In this document: positions 1-8,962 of the stretch, piece after piece
Layout: every line of letters starts with the position of its first letter
How positions within the stretch are numbered: the stretch's first letter is position 1
Made by a program: the position numbers and the translations under genes
Notes under the pieces: model-generated
Database searches by the model: none
Seen by the model: the letters and a program-made list of their open reading frames with translations, nothing else
What the model was told of the DNA's origin: nothing
From: Synechocystis sp. PCC 6714
Lineage (GTDB): Bacteria; Cyanobacteriota; Cyanobacteriia; Cyanobacteriales; Microcystaceae
DNA: 64,000 nucleotides
Reading direction: 5' to 3'
Assembly: GCF_000478825.2 (NCBI RefSeq)
Contig: NZ_CP007542.1
Coordinates: 1,426,001 to 1,490,000, forward strand

Positions 1-185
1 TAACCCCAAACCCTATCTTGGCCGATCGCCATAGCCGGATAGCCAAAATGTTGTAGATGGTAGATTTGTCCGAGTACATAGCCCCGGGCAGGGGGCTCAA
101 TTTGGCTGGGGCAATAGGCTTGGTGATTGCACTCTCCCGGCATGAGAGTACCATAAACAAAAACCTTCACTGTCATTGCATTCAT
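1..185 (-). CDS. Gamma-glutamylcyclotransferase-like protein, N-terminal part (runs off the window)
   Basis: Reading leftwards from an ATG at 185 (or a second in-frame ATG at 176) the frame stays open to base 1. The start reads MNAMTVKVFVYGTLMPGECN; the VYGTL(M) motif near the N-terminus is the hallmark of the gamma-glutamylcyclotransferase/AIG2 fold, where it forms the substrate-binding loop. About 61 residues are visible and the C-terminal half, with the catalytic glutamate, lies outside the window. An in-frame stop at 197-195 sets the upstream limit. It follows rcp1 on the same strand after 113 bp, so co-transcription with cph1-rcp1 is possible but not shown. The exact substrate cannot be told from this fragment. 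Confidence 0.6.
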   Translation of the reverse strand, partial: MNAMTVKVFVYGTLMPGECNHQAYCPSQIEPPARGYVLGQIYHLQHFGYPAMAIGQDRVWG

Positions 186-298
186 TTTTACCAATTAAGC
201 ACCCAGGGAACCACCGAGGCTCAGTCAAAGAATCAGAGCCCGGGACCTATCGCCCCTCCACTTTTAAGTTACTAGATAATTTACTAGCGACGGTGCGG

Positions 299-742
299 TC
301 AACTGGCCGGTAAGGTAACCGTTTCCAGCCAGAAGGACTCAATGCCCTGCACCATTTTGAACAAATCCTTCAAATTACGGGATTTGGTTAGATAGCAGTT
401 GACGTGCAGTTCGTAACTAGCAATTACGTCATCCTCATTGTGGGAAGTGGTCAGTACCACCACAGGAATCCTTTTCAGGGTCGGATTTTGTTTGATTTCT
501 GCTAACACTTCCCGGCCATCTTTTTTGGGCAAATTTAAATCCAGCAAAATCAGGTTGGGACGGGGACAATTTTCGTATTCCCCCTGTTGTTGCAAAAAGG
601 CCATGGCCGCCAGACCATCCCGGAGAATGATCAGTTCATGGTCAATGGTGCTGGTTTTCAACACTTCTTGCACTAGGCGGCTATCGGCTTTACTGTCTTC
701 CACCAGCAAAATAACCTTGGGGGGATTAGATTCGTCGGACAT
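299..742 (-). CDS. rcp1: Phytochrome response regulator Rcp1
   Basis: This is a single-domain CheY-like receiver of 147 residues with no output domain. It carries the acidic pocket (E15, D16), the phospho-acceptor D68 in the LILLDLNLPKKDG stretch, T98/T99 and K120, so it should accept phosphate. Rcp1 is the known partner of the phytochrome kinase Cph1. The gene begins 15 bp downstream of the cph1 stop on the same strand, so the two form a tight two-gene operon. Having no DNA-binding domain, it probably signals by protein-protein contact. The sequence matches Rcp1 as I remember it from Synechocystis PCC 6803. Confidence 0.95.
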   Translation of the reverse strand: MSDESNPPKVILLVEDSKADSRLVQEVLKTSTIDHELIILRDGLAAMAFLQQQGEYENCPRPNLILLDLNLPKKDGREVLAEIKQNPTLKRIPVVVLTTSHNEDDVIASYELHVNCYLTKSRNLKDLFKMVQGIESFWLETVTLPAS

Positions 743-757
743 GTTTTAACAACCCCC

Positions 758-3004
758 TTAGTTACCGATGGGAATGGAGAAATAGAAAGTGGCCCCTTCC
801 CCTGGGTTAGACTCTAACCAAATTTGCCCTTGATGGCCTTCGATGATTTTTTTACAAATGGCTAGGCCCATGCCAGTGCCTTTATATTCATCTCTGGTGT
901 GGAGTCGTTGGAAAATGACAAAAATCCGTTCGAAGAATTGGGGGTCAATGCCAATGCCGTTATCCTGCACCGCAAATACCCAGGCATCTTCCCGGCGATC
1001 GCCCCAGATTTTAATTTTGGGTGGTTTATCCCCGGCAAATTTGATGGCATTACCAATCAGGTTTTGGAATACTTGCATTAGCTGAATTTGATCCGCCATC
1101 ACGGCGGGCATGGAACCCACTTCAATTTCTGCCCCGCTTTCTTCAATGCGTTGTTTGAGGTTGGCTAAGGCCTTATCCACCACTTCCTGCACATCGGTGA
1201 AGGTGAGTTGGGCATATTGGGTATCCACCTTGGCGTAGGTCAAAATATCATCAATCAACGTCTGCATTAGGGAAACCCCATTTACCGCAAAGTCGATGAA
1301 ATCCTTGGCATCTTCATCCAGAGCTTCGCTATAACGCATTTCCAGCAGTTGCACGTAGTTGCTCACCTGGTTGAGGGGTTCCTGCAAATCGTGGGAAGCA
1401 ATGTAGGCAAATTTCTTTAAATCAGCGTTGGAGCGTTCCAAATTGCGGGCTAATTGGGCCAACTCTTCCGCCTGACGCAAAATTAGGTTGACGATCGCCT
1501 TTTTCAGGGCTAGGGCACTCTGGATTTCCACCGGTTGCCAGGGCAGGGATTGGAGCCGGACAATTTCTTTCCAGAGGTCAAAGGATTGGCGGGGATGGAG
1601 TTCAATCTGGCCGTTTTCCTGGGTAGCTTCGTAGGCATTGTTCGGGTCACCGCCCCAATTAACCGTTTGCAATACTTCGGGCCGGAACCAGAGTAAAAAG
1701 TTGTGGCGGGCAATGGGGATGGCCAATAAACCACTGGCCTCCGCCTTAAAGTTCACCGCATCAGGGTAAATTTGCGATAGGGAAGAGGTGGAAAAAACGT
1801 CCTGCACATCCCGGCTCTCTAACCATTGCAATAAATATTGCACCGCCTTTTCATTGGGAGTCTGTCCCACTAAAATCAATTTTTCCCCAAAGCAGATGGC
1901 CGCTCCCTGGGACCCCGTCAACCCCAATAGGCGATCGGGATTGTTGGTTAAACCTTCGACGAAATCCGCTGCTGTGGTCATTTTGTCCAACAAAACTGCC
2001 TCATGCTCCGCCAATTGCACCCGGTAGTCAAAGGTTTCCGTATCTTCCTGGGCGGAAATGTTACTGAATACTACCCGACCAAAAAATTCGCAGGCTTTAC
2101 GCAGTTCAAAGGGAATTACCTTCGGCGTTTGGTGATGGCAGGCAATCAAACCCCAGAGATGACCATCCTTAATTAAAGAAATGGTTAGAGAAGCCCCCAC
2201 TCCCATATTTTTCAAATAGGTGAGATGACAATGGTAAGCACTGCGGAGAATGGATTCTGTTAAATCTACCGCTCGGTTAGTGTTGGGGTTAACCGCTGGG
2301 GTCAGGGGCACCGGCACACCATAAACATCAGGAATCACACGGATGGGGTTATGGATAAATAAACGGCGGGCGGGTTGGGGAATATCTGATTCGGGATAAT
2401 GCAGGCCCAGATAGGGTTCCATATCTTCCCGTTTATCTTCGGCAATGACATCACCGTGGTTATTTTCGTCAAAGCGGTATAGCATCACCCGGTCAAAGCC
2501 CGTCATCCGCCGCACTTCTTGGACAATGACATCGTAGAAATCCCGCAGGTTAGCCTGTTGCCGCAACCGATTCAAAGCGGCGTTGGCCATGTGGTAAAAG
2601 CCCAGAAAGAGCAAATTGTCGGCGGTGTAGGCCGGTTCCAGTTCACACACCAATAGGCCATCGCTGTTACGATGAAAAACCCCATCAAACACCACAAAGT
2701 CATCCCCCATCACCCTGGCCCAGAGTTTACTAGGGTTAAGGCCACTGATTTGTCCTGCCGTTAGGCGACTTTGGATCGGTTCAATTTGAAAACTATCAAA
2801 CACTTCCCCCAGGGTTTTATCCAACAACTCCTCCGGCGATCGCCCTAAAATACTAGTGCAGTTGGCACTGATTTGACTGATGGCAAGATCCGGCTCCTGC
2901 AACACCATCACTAGGCCGTGGGGCTGAATTAAATGGGCGGTGTGGATGGCGAGGGTTTCTAATTGGCGCAGGGACTGATCGCTGAGTTGTAAAGTATTAG
3001 CCAT
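758..3004 (-). CDS. cph1: Cyanobacterial phytochrome Cph1, light-regulated histidine kinase
   Basis: Cph1 is a soluble red/far-red photoreceptor that binds a bilin (phycocyanobilin) and controls autophosphorylation and phosphotransfer to Rcp1. The 748-residue frame from the ATG at 3004 has the order PAS, GAF, PHY, HisKA, HATPase. Chromophore residues are visible: Y176, D207 in the YPESDIPQPAR motif, and the bilin-attachment C259 followed by H260. The kinase part has an H-box (FAYIASHDLQEP), an N-box and DNGIGID and GTGMGLAICKK boxes. A longer frame starts at 3034, but ATG 3004 gives the 748-residue length known for Cph1. An 87-residue gene, also on the minus strand, lies upstream. Confidence 0.97.
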   Translation of the reverse strand: MANTLQLSDQSLRQLETLAIHTAHLIQPHGLVMVLQEPDLAISQISANCTSILGRSPEELLDKTLGEVFDSFQIEPIQSRLTAGQISGLNPSKLWARVMGDDFVVFDGVFHRNSDGLLVCELEPAYTADNLLFLGFYHMANAALNRLRQQANLRDFYDVIVQEVRRMTGFDRVMLYRFDENNHGDVIAEDKREDMEPYLGLHYPESDIPQPARRLFIHNPIRVIPDVYGVPVPLTPAVNPNTNRAVDLTESILRSAYHCHLTYLKNMGVGASLTISLIKDGHLWGLIACHHQTPKVIPFELRKACEFFGRVVFSNISAQEDTETFDYRVQLAEHEAVLLDKMTTAADFVEGLTNNPDRLLGLTGSQGAAICFGEKLILVGQTPNEKAVQYLLQWLESRDVQDVFSTSSLSQIYPDAVNFKAEASGLLAIPIARHNFLLWFRPEVLQTVNWGGDPNNAYEATQENGQIELHPRQSFDLWKEIVRLQSLPWQPVEIQSALALKKAIVNLILRQAEELAQLARNLERSNADLKKFAYIASHDLQEPLNQVSNYVQLLEMRYSEALDEDAKDFIDFAVNGVSLMQTLIDDILTYAKVDTQYAQLTFTDVQEVVDKALANLKQRIEESGAEIEVGSMPAVMADQIQLMQVFQNLIGNAIKFAGDKPPKIKIWGDRREDAWVFAVQDNGIGIDPQFFERIFVIFQRLHTRDEYKGTGMGLAICKKIIEGHQGQIWLESNPGEGATFYFSIPIGN

Positions 3005-3165
3005 GGGCTTTTTATCTCTCGATGTTGATATCAATTCACAATCTAGGTCGTAACTTTGGCTTTAATTAACTTGAAACAAGCCTTAATCAGCTAATAGACA
3101 AATAATTCCATCCCCCATTGATAACAGCTGAATATGCTCGGTGCCTTCATCCTAACTAAGCTTTC

Positions 3166-3429
3166 TTATTTCCCAACCGCAATGTTACACAACGAAACCG
3201 TTTCGCAATTTTTCTTAACTTTAAATGTGCCAGTAAATTCCCCCGTCTCACCACGGGTTAATAGTAAGTGTTTATGCTCAAAGGCGATCGCCATTTTGAC
3301 TAAATTTAAGTTTTGATTGTTTAATTGTTTGTAACTGTCAATCCATTGATTGGCTGCTCCTAAACCATCAAAATGCCTGCGGTGAGCTGGATGGGTATCC
3401 GTCAAATTAACTGTCCGAAATAAATCCAT
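3166..3429 (-). CDS. Hypothetical 87-residue protein
   Basis: An ATG at 3429 opens an 87-codon frame in the 459-bp gap between cph1 and proA. The product is polar and mixed in composition (starts MDLFRTVNLTDTHPAHRR), with no signal peptide or membrane segment and no family I recognise. It starts 34 bp from proA in the divergent direction, a normal arrangement for a real gene sharing a promoter region. The frame continues upstream as the antisense of proA, which lowers confidence. Alternatively the gap is non-coding. It does not overlap cph1. Confidence 0.35.
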   Translation of the reverse strand: MDLFRTVNLTDTHPAHRRHFDGLGAANQWIDSYKQLNNQNLNLVKMAIAFEHKHLLLTRGETGEFTGTFKVKKNCETVSLCNIAVGK

Positions 3430-3463
3430 TTTTGCAGGCGGGCTTTGCCCCCTAGAATTTTCG

Positions 3464-4726
3464 ATGACTAGCGATGATGCCACGGTCGGTTTAGCCAAGG
3501 TTCTTGATGCTGCCCAGGAGGCGTTCCTTGCCCTCGACGCCCATACCGGTAATGAACGCAGTCGGGCCGTTTTAGCCATGGCGGAGGCTTTGGAGAGTTC
3601 TTTTGACCGCATTTTGGAAGCCAACACCTTGGATTTGGTGGTCAGTCGAGAAATGTCCGTGGCGGATTGTCTCTGTGAATGGCTCAAGCTCACCCCGGAA
3701 CGGTTGCAAAATACGGTGGTGATGCTCAAGCGCCTAGCTTCTTTACCGGATCCATTACAACGGGTGATGGCTTCCCCCTACCAATTCAACCGAGCCCAGA
3801 CCTATTGCCAATTGATGCCCTTAGGGGTGGTGGCCCTAGTGTATGAAGCTTTCCCTGAATTGGCGGCGATCGCCGCCGGCTTTTGTCTGAAAACAGGCAA
3901 TAGCTTAGTTCTCAGGAGTTGCGGTGCTTCTAGCCATTCCACCGCGGCCATTTGTGAAATTTTGCGGGAAGGTTTGCTCGATGGGGGTCTACCAGTGGAT
4001 AGTGTCAGCCATATTCCCAGCGAAACTCTGCCCAATGTGCAGGATTTGGTAGGGGGAGCCACCCCGATTAATTTGGTCATTCCCTACGGCCGTCCCAGTT
4101 TTGTGGAGCAAATTAGCCAACAATGTACCCCCCCGGTGCTGAGGGCCGCCATGGGCAACTGTTACCTCTACTGGTCTAGTAAGGGAGACTTGGAAATGGT
4201 GCGTCAAATGATCATCGACAGCCATGTGGGCTATCCGGATCCGGTCAATGCCATTGAAAAAGTTTTGGTTAGCCCCGGTCAAAATCCCGCTCCATTGGTG
4301 CGATTGTTGAATAATTTACAGGCCAAGGGTTTTAAGTTAAAAGGCGATGGTGGACTTTGTGAGCAGTTTCCCGACCACCTCAGCCTAGCCAAGGAAAGTG
4401 AGTGGAATAAAGCCTATCTGGACCGGACAGTGGCGTTCCGCACCACCCAAAATCTTAAAACGGCGATCACCTGGATTAATAGCCATAGCAGCGGCCATGG
4501 GGACTGTATTGCCACGGATTCCTACCAGGAAAGTCGGCAGTTTTCCATGGGCGTGGACAGTGCGTTGGTTTATGTCAATATTCCGCCCCATTTTTGCCGT
4601 AATCCCCAGCAGGGGGACTCATTGTTTTTAGGGGTATCCAGCCAAAAGGGTCAACGGCGGGGCCTAATTGGGTTGGAAGCCTTTATGACTCCCAAACAGA
4701 TTGTCCAGGGGGAAAGTCGCAGTTGA
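3464..4726 (+). CDS. Gamma-glutamyl phosphate reductase (ProA) paralogue, diverged
   Basis: This 420-residue protein is of ProA length and shows the aldehyde dehydrogenase-like fold of that family: VYEAFPELAAIAAGFCLKTG resembles the ProA nucleotide-binding region, and a catalytic-type Cys is present at about residue 233 in GNCYLYWS. ProA reduces gamma-glutamyl phosphate to glutamate semialdehyde in proline synthesis. Several near-invariant family stretches are altered: the canonical GNCHVYVD is GNCYLYWS, and the usual GLEALTTYKW block near the end is GLEAFMTPKQ. From memory Synechocystis has two proA-like genes and this would be the less canonical one. It may act on another acyl-phosphate or be a weak ProA. 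The small membrane gene follows after 10 bp. Confidence 0.75.
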   Translation: MTSDDATVGLAKVLDAAQEAFLALDAHTGNERSRAVLAMAEALESSFDRILEANTLDLVVSREMSVADCLCEWLKLTPERLQNTVVMLKRLASLPDPLQRVMASPYQFNRAQTYCQLMPLGVVALVYEAFPELAAIAAGFCLKTGNSLVLRSCGASSHSTAAICEILREGLLDGGLPVDSVSHIPSETLPNVQDLVGGATPINLVIPYGRPSFVEQISQQCTPPVLRAAMGNCYLYWSSKGDLEMVRQMIIDSHVGYPDPVNAIEKVLVSPGQNPAPLVRLLNNLQAKGFKLKGDGGLCEQFPDHLSLAKESEWNKAYLDRTVAFRTTQNLKTAITWINSHSSGHGDCIATDSYQESRQFSMGVDSALVYVNIPPHFCRNPQQGDSLFLGVSSQKGQRRGLIGLEAFMTPKQIVQGESRS

Positions 4727-4736
4727 GCCATTGTCC

Positions 4737-4940
4737 ATGTCACATTTAAATTCTTTGGCATTATTGGCCCTAAAAGTGTTGCTTCCTTCTTTGATCATTT
4801 CCTGGGGCATTAAATTTTTGGTGCCCGCCTTTGCTCCCCCGGCAGAACTGCCCTGGGTTTTACTGCTGGTATTTGCCCCCGTTTTGGCGATCGCCCTTTG
4901 GTTGGGGCTACAGGAATGGCAGGGGAGGAAAATGCCATGA
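4737..4940 (+). CDS. Small two-helix membrane protein
   Basis: The 67-residue frame from ATG 4737 begins MSHLNSLALLALKVLLPSLI and has two hydrophobic segments (roughly residues 5-25 and 36-56) ending in a polar tail, EWQGRKMP. Its stop codon overlaps the start of the next gene in the ATGA arrangement (4937-4940), typical of translational coupling. It lies 10 bp after the proA paralogue, so all three may be one transcript. I do not recognise a family. The coupling suggests a partner or accessory subunit of the downstream permease. Confidence 0.6.
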   Translation: MSHLNSLALLALKVLLPSLIISWGIKFLVPAFAPPAELPWVLLLVFAPVLAIALWLGLQEWQGRKMP

Positions 4941-6034
4941 CCTTTGCCCAATGGTCTGGTTTTATTAGCCTACTTTTGATAGCAGGGGTGCTGTGGCAAA
5001 TTCGCCAGTTACTCCTACTGTTATTTGCCTCGGTGGTGTTGGCCAATGGTTTAAATCACCTTTCCCACTGGTTCCAACGGCGGGGGGTAAAAGCACAATT
5101 ATCCATTCCCCTAGCGGTCATTGTTTTACTGTTGGCCCTGGTGATGGTGGTGGCCCTGATTATTCCCCCCTTTGTTGACCAATTTCAGGAGTTACTGACC
5201 CTAGTACCCGCTAGCATTGATGACACCCTGCGTTGGCTGCGAAAAATAGCCAGGGCGATCGATCCAGAATTAACGCCGCTCTTACCTAACTGGCAACAAA
5301 TCACCGCCCAAATTAGGCCCATTTTGCAGGAATTGGCTGGCAATGGCCTGGGTTTGTTTTATAGCACCCTCGGTTTACCCCTAACTTTGCTGCTCCTAAT
5401 TGTGCTCAGTCTGATGTTTTTGGCCAATCCCAGGGCCTATCGTCAGGGCTTCATCCGCTGTTTTCCCGCCTTTTACCGGGAGCGCATCGACTCGATTCTC
5501 AATCAATCGGAGGTTTTACTAGAGGATTGGCTGCGGCTAATTGTGGTCAGTGGTGTGGTGGTCACCGTCACAACTTGGTTGGGTTTAGTCCTGCTCCAAG
5601 TACGACTTCCTTTGGCCTTGGCCCTAGTTGCGGGCATTCTTGTCGTTATCCCCAACATTGGCCTCCTGATTAGCCTAGTACCCGCCATGGCGATCGCCCT
5701 ATTGGATAATCCCTGGAAGCCCCTGTTGGTGTTGGTGCTGTATGGGCTGATCAACTATTTTGAATTCCATTGGATTACCCTCCAGTGCATGGGCAAACCC
5801 AGGCCAATTTTGCGGGGAGTCTTACTCTTAGCCCAGGTTTTCTTTGTCAGCGTGTTTGGACTGTTTGGGTTGTGGTTGGCGGTGCCCCTTACGTTAGTGG
5901 GGCAAGTATTAGTCAAAGAAATTCTGATCACAGACATTCTTGACCGTTGCCAAAGGTCACAAGGGCCAGAAGAAACTAAGAAAGGAAAACCATCCCAAAT
6001 CAACATAGTGATGGCTAGGGATTCCCAAGGCTGA
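4937..6034 (+). CDS. AI-2E family (UPF0118) membrane protein
   Basis: This 365-residue integral membrane protein is predicted to sit in the plasma membrane. It has a hydrophobic N-terminal pair of helices, a central soluble stretch (about residues 70-140, with the FVDQFQELLTLVPASID segment) and a C-terminal group of helices, the layout of the AI-2E transporter/YdiK family. Family members export small molecules or ions; the substrate here is unknown. The start at 4937 overlaps the stop of the small membrane gene by four bases; a longer in-frame start at 4898 is less likely. The C-terminal tail is polar and longer than usual. Confidence 0.75.
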   Translation: MTFAQWSGFISLLLIAGVLWQIRQLLLLLFASVVLANGLNHLSHWFQRRGVKAQLSIPLAVIVLLLALVMVVALIIPPFVDQFQELLTLVPASIDDTLRWLRKIARAIDPELTPLLPNWQQITAQIRPILQELAGNGLGLFYSTLGLPLTLLLLIVLSLMFLANPRAYRQGFIRCFPAFYRERIDSILNQSEVLLEDWLRLIVVSGVVVTVTTWLGLVLLQVRLPLALALVAGILVVIPNIGLLISLVPAMAIALLDNPWKPLLVLVLYGLINYFEFHWITLQCMGKPRPILRGVLLLAQVFFVSVFGLFGLWLAVPLTLVGQVLVKEILITDILDRCQRSQGPEETKKGKPSQINIVMARDSQG

Positions 6035-6035
6035 A

Positions 6036-6075
6036 AAAAATCTCCCCAGAATTAAATTAGGGAGGAGAAAATTAG
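6036..6075. terminator. Possible bidirectional terminator between convergent genes
   Basis: Between the convergent AI-2E gene and phaB there is a short inverted repeat, CTCCC ... GGGAG, flanked by A-rich sequence on the left and by aaaatt on the right. The stem is only five or six base pairs with an AT-rich loop, so it would be a weak terminator in either direction. Its position is the main support. Confidence 0.3.
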
Positions 6076-6099
6076 GATTCCTGCACAATAGCGTAAAAC

Positions 6100-6822
6100 T
6101 CAGGTGTGGTGGGCCCCATTAACCCGCAATACTTCTCCGGTGACATAGCTACTGGCCACGGGGGAAAGCAAAAAGGCTACCGCCCAGGCAATTTCTTCTG
6201 GTTTACCAAAGCGACGGAAGGGGATTTCCTTGGTGATTTTTTCCCGGATGTCTTCCCGAATAGCTAAGGTCATTTCTGTGTCAATGAAACCCGGAGCCAC
6301 CGCATTAGCCCGCACCCCATACCGAGCCCCTTCCCGGGCCAAGGATTTCATCATGCCAATCACCCCAGCTTTGGTGGCGGAATAGTTAGTCTGGCCTACG
6401 TTGCCCCGCTCCCCGGAAATGGAACTAATGGCGACAATGGAACCGGATTGGCGTTCGTACATGCCCTCAATGAAAGGTTTAATGCTATAGGCCACCCCTT
6501 TGAGGTTGACATTGAGTACCGCATCCCAATCGGCGGGGGTTAATTTTGGGAAAAAGTTGTCTTTTGTGATGCCCGCATTGGCCACTATGCCGTAGACAGG
6601 CCCCAGCTTTTCCGTGATTTCCGCCGCCGCCGCCGTCATGGATTCCAAATCTGTGACGTTGGCCACTACCCCCAAGGCTTCGGCATTACCCCCGTCCGTA
6701 GCTAAATCGGTAAAAGCTACTTTTGCTCCCATTTCCTGGAGCAATTTAACGATCGCCGCGCCGATGCCCCGATTGCCCCCGGTGACGACAATGACTTTAT
6801 CTTCTAAACCAAGGCTTAACAT
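6100..6822 (-). CDS. phaB: Acetoacetyl-CoA reductase PhaB
   Basis: PhaB reduces acetoacetyl-CoA to (R)-3-hydroxybutyryl-CoA with NADPH, the second step of polyhydroxybutyrate synthesis. The 240-residue protein is a classical short-chain dehydrogenase: Rossmann glycine motif GGNRGIG at 15-21, NAG motif at 82-84, catalytic serine in the SS pair at 133-134, Y147 and K151 (YSATK). It ends with the typical TGEVLRVNGA segment. It lies 79 bp downstream of phaA on the same strand, the arrangement of the PHB operon. The polymerase genes phaE/phaC are not in the window. Confidence 0.93.
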   Translation of the reverse strand: MLSLGLEDKVIVVTGGNRGIGAAIVKLLQEMGAKVAFTDLATDGGNAEALGVVANVTDLESMTAAAAEITEKLGPVYGIVANAGITKDNFFPKLTPADWDAVLNVNLKGVAYSIKPFIEGMYERQSGSIVAISSISGERGNVGQTNYSATKAGVIGMMKSLAREGARYGVRANAVAPGFIDTEMTLAIREDIREKITKEIPFRRFGKPEEIAWAVAFLLSPVASSYVTGEVLRVNGAHHT

Positions 6823-6901
6823 GGTGACTCCTGGGTGAATTAGGTTGAATTTTGGGAAATTTATGAACTGGATGGACTAGGGATTGAGGGCTTGAAACTG
6901 T

Positions 6902-8092
6902 TTAAACCCTTTCAATGGCAACAGCCGTTCCTCCCCCAGTGCCATGGCAAAGGGCTGCTAATCCAAAGGTTTTATCCCGTTGTTGCAAAGCATAGAGCAG
7001 GGTAACGATAATCCTGGCTCCCGATGCCCCGATGGGATGCCCCAAGGCGATCGCCCCACCGTTGACATTTAGTTTGTCCCGCTCCACCCCCAACTGCCGT
7101 TCAAATAACAGGTTGCTGACGGAAAAGGCTTCGTTATTTTCAAACAAATCAAAATCAGCAATGGTTTTATCCAGTTTGGTCAATAGTTTTTGACTAGCGG
7201 CAATGGGCAATTCTGGAAAACGGCTGGGAGTACCCGCCGCCCAACTGCCACCCAAAATTTTCGCCAGGGGTTTGAGCTGATATTTCTCCACCGCTTCTGC
7301 ACTGGCCAATACTAATGCCGCCGCCCCATCGGTAATTTGGCTACAGTTGCCCGCCGTTAGTACCCCTTCCTTGGCAAAGGCTGGCCGTAACTTGGCTAAA
7401 CTTTCTACGGTGGTGTCAGTGCGAATGCCTTCATCGGTGTCCAACACCTGGGTTCCCTTGCGACTGGTGATTTCAATGGGGGTAATTTCCGTCGCAAAAT
7501 GTCCCGACTCCGTTGCCTGGGCCGCTCTCTGTTGGGACAAACAGGCCACTTCATCCAATTCTGCCCGGCTGAAACCATGCTCTGCGGCCAACTTTTCGGT
7601 TTGATCCCCCATGCCTTCCCCGTTGGTGCTATCCGTCAAACCGTCATGGAGCAGAAGATCCGTTAAACTCTCCGGATTGCCCAGCAAAAACTTATAGCCC
7701 CAGCGGGCCCGGTGGGAAAGGTAAAAACCCGTTTGGGACATGGATTCCGTCCCCCCAGCCAAAATTAAATCCCCTTCCCCCGCCCGGATGGTCAACATGG
7801 CATTGATCACACTCATCATGGCCGAGGAACAGACCATATCAATGGCGTAACCGTCCACTGTATTGGGAATGCCCGCTTTCAGGGCCGCCTGCCGGGGAAT
7901 AAGTTGCCCATGGCCAGCCCTCAGAACGTTGCCCATAATGTAAAGGTCCAGATGCTCTCCCCCCACTCCAGCTTGGGCAAGGACACTTTCCATCACGTGA
8001 CCCCCCAGATCCGCCGCCGAAAAATTGGTTAGAGATCCACCAAAACGTCCCAGGGGAGTTCGTTTAGCAGCCACAATAAAAACATCACGCAT
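6902..8092 (-). CDS. phaA: Acetyl-CoA acetyltransferase (beta-ketothiolase) PhaA
   Basis: PhaA condenses two acetyl-CoA molecules to acetoacetyl-CoA, the first step towards polyhydroxybutyrate. The 396-residue frame has the thiolase residues: nucleophile C88 in DMVCSSAM, H352 in GHPIGASGARI and C382 in ALCHGTGGG. Its length is normal for biosynthetic thiolases. It is the first gene of the phaA-phaB pair and would be transcribed from the 242-bp gap before the next minus-strand gene. The start ATG at 8092 is the only reasonable one. Confidence 0.93.
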   Translation of the reverse strand: MRDVFIVAAKRTPLGRFGGSLTNFSAADLGGHVMESVLAQAGVGGEHLDLYIMGNVLRAGHGQLIPRQAALKAGIPNTVDGYAIDMVCSSAMMSVINAMLTIRAGEGDLILAGGTESMSQTGFYLSHRARWGYKFLLGNPESLTDLLLHDGLTDSTNGEGMGDQTEKLAAEHGFSRAELDEVACLSQQRAAQATESGHFATEITPIEITSRKGTQVLDTDEGIRTDTTVESLAKLRPAFAKEGVLTAGNCSQITDGAAALVLASAEAVEKYQLKPLAKILGGSWAAGTPSRFPELPIAASQKLLTKLDKTIADFDLFENNEAFSVSNLLFERQLGVERDKLNVNGGAIALGHPIGASGARIIVTLLYALQQRDKTFGLAALCHGTGGGTAVAIERV

Positions 8093-8334
8093 AATTGCTT
8101 TCCAATGGCATGGGTTAGGAAGGACGGGGATTAATCCCGCCTCCAGCTTAATTATGGGGATGAATTCAGAAAGCAGCGCACCTTAAATTCAAGCTTTGAA
8201 AACAAAGTGCCCCACGGCGATCGCCCGGAACGAATTGAATGGTCAACACTTTTACCATTATCAATGGCCTAATTTGCGATCAATGTCGACGGCAAACCAT
8301 CCGGCCTGCAACCATGGAGGAATATTGCAAGTTT

Positions 8335-8844
8335 TCAAGACCTTGAGGGATATCGTTGTTGTAGTTTGAGAAGACCAAAACCAATAACTGGAATTAGAAT
8401 ATCTGTGTAAAGCACTGTGCCTGCGTTACCAGGGGCCAGATTACTTGCGTGAAAAATTTGCCAAATATGACCCACCGCCGCTCCCCAGAGAAAACAAGCC
8501 GGCCCCACCACCGCCGCTAACCTGAGGTCAAAACTTCCCCGGAAGGCCAATATTCCTACCATCGCAAATCCTAAACTCGCAAAACCCACTTCTGCCTGGA
8601 AGGGACTATCGGCCCAACCAATAAATTCGGCGATCATCTCTCCAAAAAAGACATGGATAACAAAATTGTAAAAATAGCTAATGGCCACCGAGTAGAGTAA
8701 AAAATAGGCCAACAGTGCTTCAATTATGCTCCCTAGATGATGATTTTTTGGCGATCGCCAAAGAAATAACCCACTGTGCATCAGACCGGCCATTAATAGG
8801 AAAACAGTAAAGTTTTGTAGCACCAATCCTATGGATTTTTCCAT
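8335..8844 (-). CDS. DUF6790-like integral membrane protein
   Basis: This 169-residue protein has four to five hydrophobic helices (around residues 8-28, 40-60, 85-105, 112-130, 145-160) and few charged residues. The pattern, including GFASLGFAMVGILA and the WGAAVGHIWQI segment with a histidine in a helix, resembles the DUF6790 family of small membrane proteins. No function is known. It lies between gpx and phaA on the same strand with gaps of about 120 and 240 bp, so it is probably a separate transcript. Confidence 0.6.
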   Translation of the reverse strand: MEKSIGLVLQNFTVFLLMAGLMHSGLFLWRSPKNHHLGSIIEALLAYFLLYSVAISYFYNFVIHVFFGEMIAEFIGWADSPFQAEVGFASLGFAMVGILAFRGSFDLRLAAVVGPACFLWGAAVGHIWQIFHASNLAPGNAGTVLYTDILIPVIGFGLLKLQQRYPSRS

Positions 8845-8962
8845 GGTAAATACTGCTTTTTTGACAGTTTTTTACCAATAAAATACCCCATGCCTAGGGC
8901 CGGGGTGAAAATTGCCACAAGCTTAATGGAAGACAATTTTTGTCTTGCTTACGCCCAAGAAC

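Noticed and set aside
57-275. Plus-strand frame of 72 codons
   Set aside because: It is the antisense of the gamma-glutamylcyclotransferase-like start on the minus strand, which has a recognisable VYGTL motif.
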